Shown: positions 59,323-64,000 of the stretch, piece by piece | How the letters are laid out: each line of letters starts with the position of its first letter | Numbering within the stretch: the first letter of the stretch is position 1 | From: Odiellus spinosus | Taxonomy: Eukaryota; Arthropoda; Arachnida; Opiliones; Phalangiidae | Reading direction: 5' to 3' | Length of the DNA: 64,000 nucleotides | NCBI GenBank assembly: GCA_963920705.1 | Contig: OY987226.1 | Location: 6,450,501 to 6,514,500 of the forward strand | Made by a program: the position numbers and the translations under genes | Notes under the pieces: model-generated | The model's database searches: none | What the model was told of the DNA's origin: nothing | The model's input: the letters and a program-made list of their open reading frames with translations, nothing else

Positions 59323-60033
59323 TTAAATTTTAATTTAGAAGTCGACGTTTTTAACGTGGTAGCTGACTTGTAACTCGTAGAGTAGTAGTCGAATTCTTCC
59401 GAATGGTCTCTTATACTTTTGGTCAAAGAACGAATTAGTCCCTTCATTTATAGATCACATTTTTTATGATCGTAAAACTAGTTTTCCAGGAATTTTATGG
59501 TACCATCCGCGCGTACTTTGGAGCCAAAATTCGTCTGCTATTAGTACCTTGCCTACTTCACTAAAAAGCACTAAAACGCACTCTGACGTTTATTTTTTTC
59601 TTCTGAGGATAATTCTCTTAAGTATATACCTTGTTGCTTCACACCATTATTTTCGGATTTTAACGTACTATTTTTGATTTAAAATTTTCGTCAATCTAAA
59701 AGTAAGGATGGGCTTCGAATATTTATGCTGCCATGAGCTATGTTCATAGGTAAATTAATGAGTTCTTGATAAAAGCCTTAGGCTTTTTATACGCTATGAA
59801 TTCTTGTTCTGAAACAAACGATACGTAAAACCTACAGCAATATCCCTTTTAACTTAATTTAGATATTGCGTTGTGTGACTAATATTAGTTTCATGATAAC
59901 TTACCTGGAGACCCGTGCGTGATATACCGTGAAAATAACGCTTTCAATGTTTGCTGTTTAAATATTTAAATGACGTCTCCCAGCCAATCTCCGCGTTCAT
60001 TTAAGTCCAAGCTTTTCTGAACTCTTAATGTTC
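59323..60033. other. Gene-free interval
   Basis: AT-rich spacer; nothing recognised. Confidence 0.4.
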
Positions 60034-60262
60034 TTAAAGCCGCGTTCATACTATCGATAAGTTGGCGTTGGTGTACCGATAAAGACGTCAAGTTTGCGCC
60101 AAAATCGCATTTAATGTTTTTTAACTGTTTCGTACGTGTCAATGTAAAATTTAATTTTTCCCGCCTTTTTTTCTGTCGTCTGCATTGTGTCTGAACAATG
60201 TAATGACACAAAATCGTCGGTTAGTGTTTTTTTTTTTACAAGCAGTCTGAACTCGACTTTAA
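60034..60262. mobile_element. TTAA element (229 bp) with CGCGTTCATACT-type termini
   Basis: TTAAAGCCGCGTTCATACTA at the left and the near complement AGTCTGAACTCGACTTTAA at the right, with TTAA at both borders. Related to the elements at 43934 and 47776; single-ended matches also occur at 18922 and 60454. Confidence 0.75.
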
Positions 60263-60540
60263 TAGGGGACGTTATATAGTTTGGTGATTACGCGTTTATG
60301 ACCGTTGATATTCGTGTTTTGTGACGCTCATTTTCAAAACACAAGAGTTCTATAGATATGGCGCAAATTGTACAACTCAAATAATTATTCATAGCTAGTA
60401 ATCAGCGAACCAGATTTCCTATAAATATAATTTTTCCTACATTTTCAATTTAGCTACGTTCACACTACAGACTTTGAAACCGTTTTTAACCGTTTTGGAA
60501 AGGTCAAATTATAATATTTTGGGGTAACCCGTGTAGATCT

Positions 60541-61110
60541 TTGATCCTATAATTTTATTAGTAATTCTCCTATATTTTCATATAATTTTATTAGTAATTC
60601 TCCTATATTTTCCTATAATTTTATTAGTAATTCTCCTATATTTTCCTATAACTTCAGTGTAATTCTCCTATATTTTCCTATAATTTTATTAGTAATTCTC
60701 CTATATTTTCCTATAATTTTAATTGTAATTCTCCTATACTTTCCTATAGTTTATTAGTAATTCTCCTATATTTTAATTCTCCTATATTTTCCAATAATTT
60801 CAGTAGTAATTCTCCTATATTTTCCAATAATTTCAGTAGTAATTCTCTTATATTTTCCAATAATTTAAGTATAATTCTCCTATATATTCCTATAATTTCA
60901 GTAGTAATTCTCTTATATTTTCCAATAATTTAAGTATAATTCTCCTATATATTCCTATAATTTCAGTATAATTCTCCTATAATTTCAGTATAATTCTCCT
61001 ATATTTTCCTAACATTTTATTAGTAATTCTCATATATTTCCTTATAATTTTATTAGCAATTCTCCTATATTTTCCTATAATTTCTATAGTAATTCTCCCA
61101 TATTACACAT
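60541..61110. repeat. Tandem array of ~30-33-bp TCCTATATTTTCC units
   Basis: Roughly 17 degenerate units like TAATTCTCCTATATTTTCC followed by TATAATTTTATTAG. The same motif fills the family E elements, but no CAGGG termini bound this array. Confidence 0.9.
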
Positions 61111-63180
61111 TTTACCAAGAAACCCCATTCCCCTGTAGTTTTCAACGTACTGAAATTTCATATTGACGTTAATACGTTTTCCTTAGTCTATTAAAATATT
61201 AGAGAGATTTAGTTGGTCGATTTAATATTCACACCTCGTACCGCGGTCGGTATATCAATTTATATTTCTGATTTCATCTCGCTACAATGGACCACCAATC
61301 TTCTAAATTAAATTGGCAATTGACTGGGCCAGGCATTCCCATTAATCAGAGCATAGTTGAAAAGATCGGTTCAGCTATTTTTGGCACGTATGTATGGCCT
61401 AGTCCTATATAGACTTATGAAAAAAAAAAAACTCTTCAAGTTCGAACCTTCTTTATTGCTAAAACGAAACGCCTGTCCTTCTAAGTTATACGTCATCGTC
61501 TGGCTTCTATTAAAGGGATACTATAGGTTCGGAAAAAATGGTTAGTTTTAATTTTAATAAATATGAACTATTAAAATTTTAGTAAAATCATCAAAACTCA
61601 CCAAAGGTTTCGCGTTAATTTAAACTTAATTATCCATGTCGCCCACTAGACTAGCTAAGCCTAGATTATATTATTTTAAGATCATAAAATTATGTTTCGC
61701 CACTCGATTGAAATCGAGCAAAATTCCAAAAATAAGCTATATTTTCAAATGGCCGTATTTTTTTTCTCTACGATCTCCTAGACATAAACCAATTGCACCA
61801 TTAGAAAGAAGACATTCTGTAGATTATTTAAAATAATAAATTCGAGCAAAAGTCCAAAAACGAGCCCTATATTAAAATACAAATGACAGTAACTTTTCTC
61901 TACGACTTCCTAGACATAAAGCGAAAAGACCACATTTCCTAGAATATTTTAAAATAATAAAATCCTACTACGAAAAAGATGCCTCGCCACTAATAGAAAT
62001 CGAGCAAAATTGATAAAAAGAACCATATCTTAAAATGGCCGTAACCGGTTTAGAACCGCGTAACTTACTAGAGTAAATTACCGATTTAGGACGTCGTAAA
62101 TTACTTGATTAAATTACCTATTTATAACTCTAATTTTCAGAGCCTAGTAACCCTTTAAGTCCGATATGCTGTAGCTTTTGTGTGATCGGCTTACCGATCT
62201 TATTTCACCCAATTTAATGAAAATACATTGGGACGTTGTATCCACCTCCATTAAGGCGGACCCTTTTTTCATTAAGTGGGGGGTCCCGTAATTAAAAGTA
62301 CCGCGCGTCGGGCCATCGGCCTTCTCTAACGGATCCCTATTACTTTTTTACACCTAATCCTTTCTAGCGTGGTATTAAAGTTTGAAAGGCTACATCAAGG
62401 TTCTAGATAGAAAAATTGCGGCGCTGGGCGATTCATAACTCAGTAGATTCCAAAATCAATATCATAAAGCCTACAAACATCGCCCACTATCACAAATAGG
62501 TTTATAACCTTTGGGCCAAAAGGTGCTAACTCAAATTTTGAAAAATAATGAGTTGCGGGGTGAGTTTTAGACCCAGAAATTCTTCAATAATCTTCATTTG
62601 AAAATGGTTTCAAATGTTCTGCAAAGTTAGGAAAATAGTTGAACTCGCGTCTTTCATTGGCTACTTGTTTTGGGCGCAATTCGCGGAGTCCTACACTCGA
62701 ATACAGTCTGTTAGATTTTAAATCGTCAAATCGTTCAAATTCAAACCTTTATTAAAGAGATTAAACCAAATAATGAGAGTCGAATTACAATCATCGGGGA
62801 AATTTTTTATTGGGAACTGAAAAGGTATTCAATAAAGCCTTGTGAAGTGTAATTGAATAAATTTCATCGGACTTTAACCCGAAAATTAGGCGACACAATT
62901 CAAAAATAAAAATGTTAAGATGGAATTTGCTTTTAAATAAAAGCCAATCTTTGAAAAGTTCTCTTTATACAGTTAGATGAAGTTTCTTTGAGTTGGATGA
63001 ATTAATGGCTTATTACTGACAATAATATTCGTTATTTGTCACTGCATAACTACGTTGACTTAAAACATCCTCGCTATTACTCAAAGCATGGGTAACTTTC
63101 CCGAAAAATTCTTCCAAGCTGGTATCGTAAAGCTACACGGGTGGGCCATATACCCGCCCACTAGTTTTAAACATTAACTG
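61111..63180. other. Gene-free interval
   Basis: AT-rich. Short direct repeats of TCGAGCAAAATTCCAAAAA type near 61700-62030. No gene is supported. Confidence 0.4.
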
Positions 63181-63860
63181 TCCTTCAAAATTCGGACCCT
63201 CGCAGTTTTGGACGTCTTGTCCCTTTTGAACCTACCCCTTCGCGACACGGCCGGCTCCTTCGGAACTTTTTCTCCGGTTCATTTCGGCCCAGCAGGCGGC
63301 GCCAAAGTAGACCTTTTTACCTCCGAAAACTCTCTCTTTTCTCTCTCTCTCTCTCACTCCTACGTACCTCTTCCCTTCTACCCTGTATTACAATCCCCAG
63401 TTTTCGCTAAGCCTTCTTTTCTACACTCTCCTTTAGTTGCCTTTTCCCTCGGAGCGGTCCCGGGTAGAAGAACCGAACAGTCTCTCTGGCGGTTATGGAT
63501 AGAGAGACGCTAGAGTTATAGTAGTTCGTGCGAAGTGTGAGAGTCGCGAGCGCTTAGCCTTTAGAGACGTTAAGGAACTCTTAAAAAGGTTTCGCGTGAT
63601 CGTGAGTGAGCCAAAAGGGAGAGATTTTTGGTTTAATTTTTTTTTTTCCTTAAGGTTAGAACGTAGCCGATTCGTGCCTTACTACGCGTTAATTCGGGAG
63701 CTTATGTTCGAGATTAGTGTTTTAATTGATACGTTAGTGGACCGCCGAAATCCAACGGACGGTCAAATACTTTGGGCGTATGCGGAAAAACTTTCTTGAG
63801 AGAGGAAACAAAGCGTCCGAGACGGGACGGAAAACGCGGGGGAAGTGTTTATTATAGGAA
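63181..63860 (+). other. GC-richer stretch, possible 5' end of a gene to the right
   Basis: CpG-rich sequence with a CT microsatellite at about 63330-63356, unlike the AT-rich flanks. Frames of 101 and 67 codons are open but show no recognisable domain. It could be a promoter and 5' leader of a gene beyond 64000; no TATA box or splice donor fixes this. Confidence 0.25.
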
Positions 63861-64000
63861 TGTGAATCTTTCTCGTTGTCGATTAATTTTTACCAAAAAC
63901 ACCTGCCATATAGCGTAAGGAATTTTATTAAGTTTTTTTAGATATAACAACGGATTCGGATGGACGATGTCGAGCGCTTTAAAATGAAACGAATTTCGTT

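Noticed and set aside
63208-63513. 101-codon ORF as a real protein
   Set aside because: Repetitive Ser/Leu/Phe from CT-rich sequence, no domain and no homology recognised; treated as part of a possible promoter or leader.

Overview
The window is from an animal genome, almost certainly an insect. It is AT-rich, its genes are split by GT-AG introns, and the recognisable proteins are insect/arthropod types: the LCCH3 GABA-receptor subunit, a Gsx/ind homeodomain protein, a Tonsoku-like protein, and a secreted phosphodiesterase of the GDPD/sphingomyelinase-D-like fold. I cannot fix the order from sequence alone; a beetle is plausible. There is no sign of bacterial operons, rRNA, tRNA or CRISPR.

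Layout. 1-1869 is a 23-bp satellite with a 506-bp higher-order period. 1870-16100 is gene-poor and full of transposon remnants. It holds one candidate micro-gene (9361-9717) with a TATA box, an initiator, a 64-codon ORF and a polyadenylation signal. A five-exon secreted phosphodiesterase lies on the minus strand at 16165-19258. 19500-27400 is mostly foldback elements. A two-exon Gsx/ind homeobox gene lies on the plus strand at 30535-32313. A single-exon Tonsoku-like gene lies on the minus strand at 33592-37584. An 80-bp perfectly palindromic insertion is at 38054-38133. Lcch3 occupies the minus strand at 40090-46802, with seven exons seen and the 5' exon(s) not found. From 46.8 kb to the end there are mainly non-autonomous transposons, two tandem arrays, one orphan exon-like segment, and a GC-richer stretch near 63.2-63.8 kb that could be the 5' end of a gene beyond the window.

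The genes do not form a pathway; they are ordinary neighbours. The striking feature is the non-coding material. Many miniature elements can be delimited to the base by target-site duplications (TSDs). Three unrelated-looking families (A, 337 bp, 4 copies; B, about 280-292 bp, 5 copies; C, about 410-418 bp, 3 copies) and the 80-bp palindrome all begin with CA, end with TG, and are flanked by 7-bp direct repeats. This suggests one mobilising transposase, by family knowledge most like the P/1360/Galileo group. A second set has TTAA at both ends (piggyBac- or Kolobok-like). A third has 6-bp TSDs and CAGGG ends. One element has a clean 8-bp TSD and hAT-like ends. Two insertions are nested inside inverted-repeat elements whose other arm preserves the empty site, which confirms the 7-bp and 6-bp TSDs internally.
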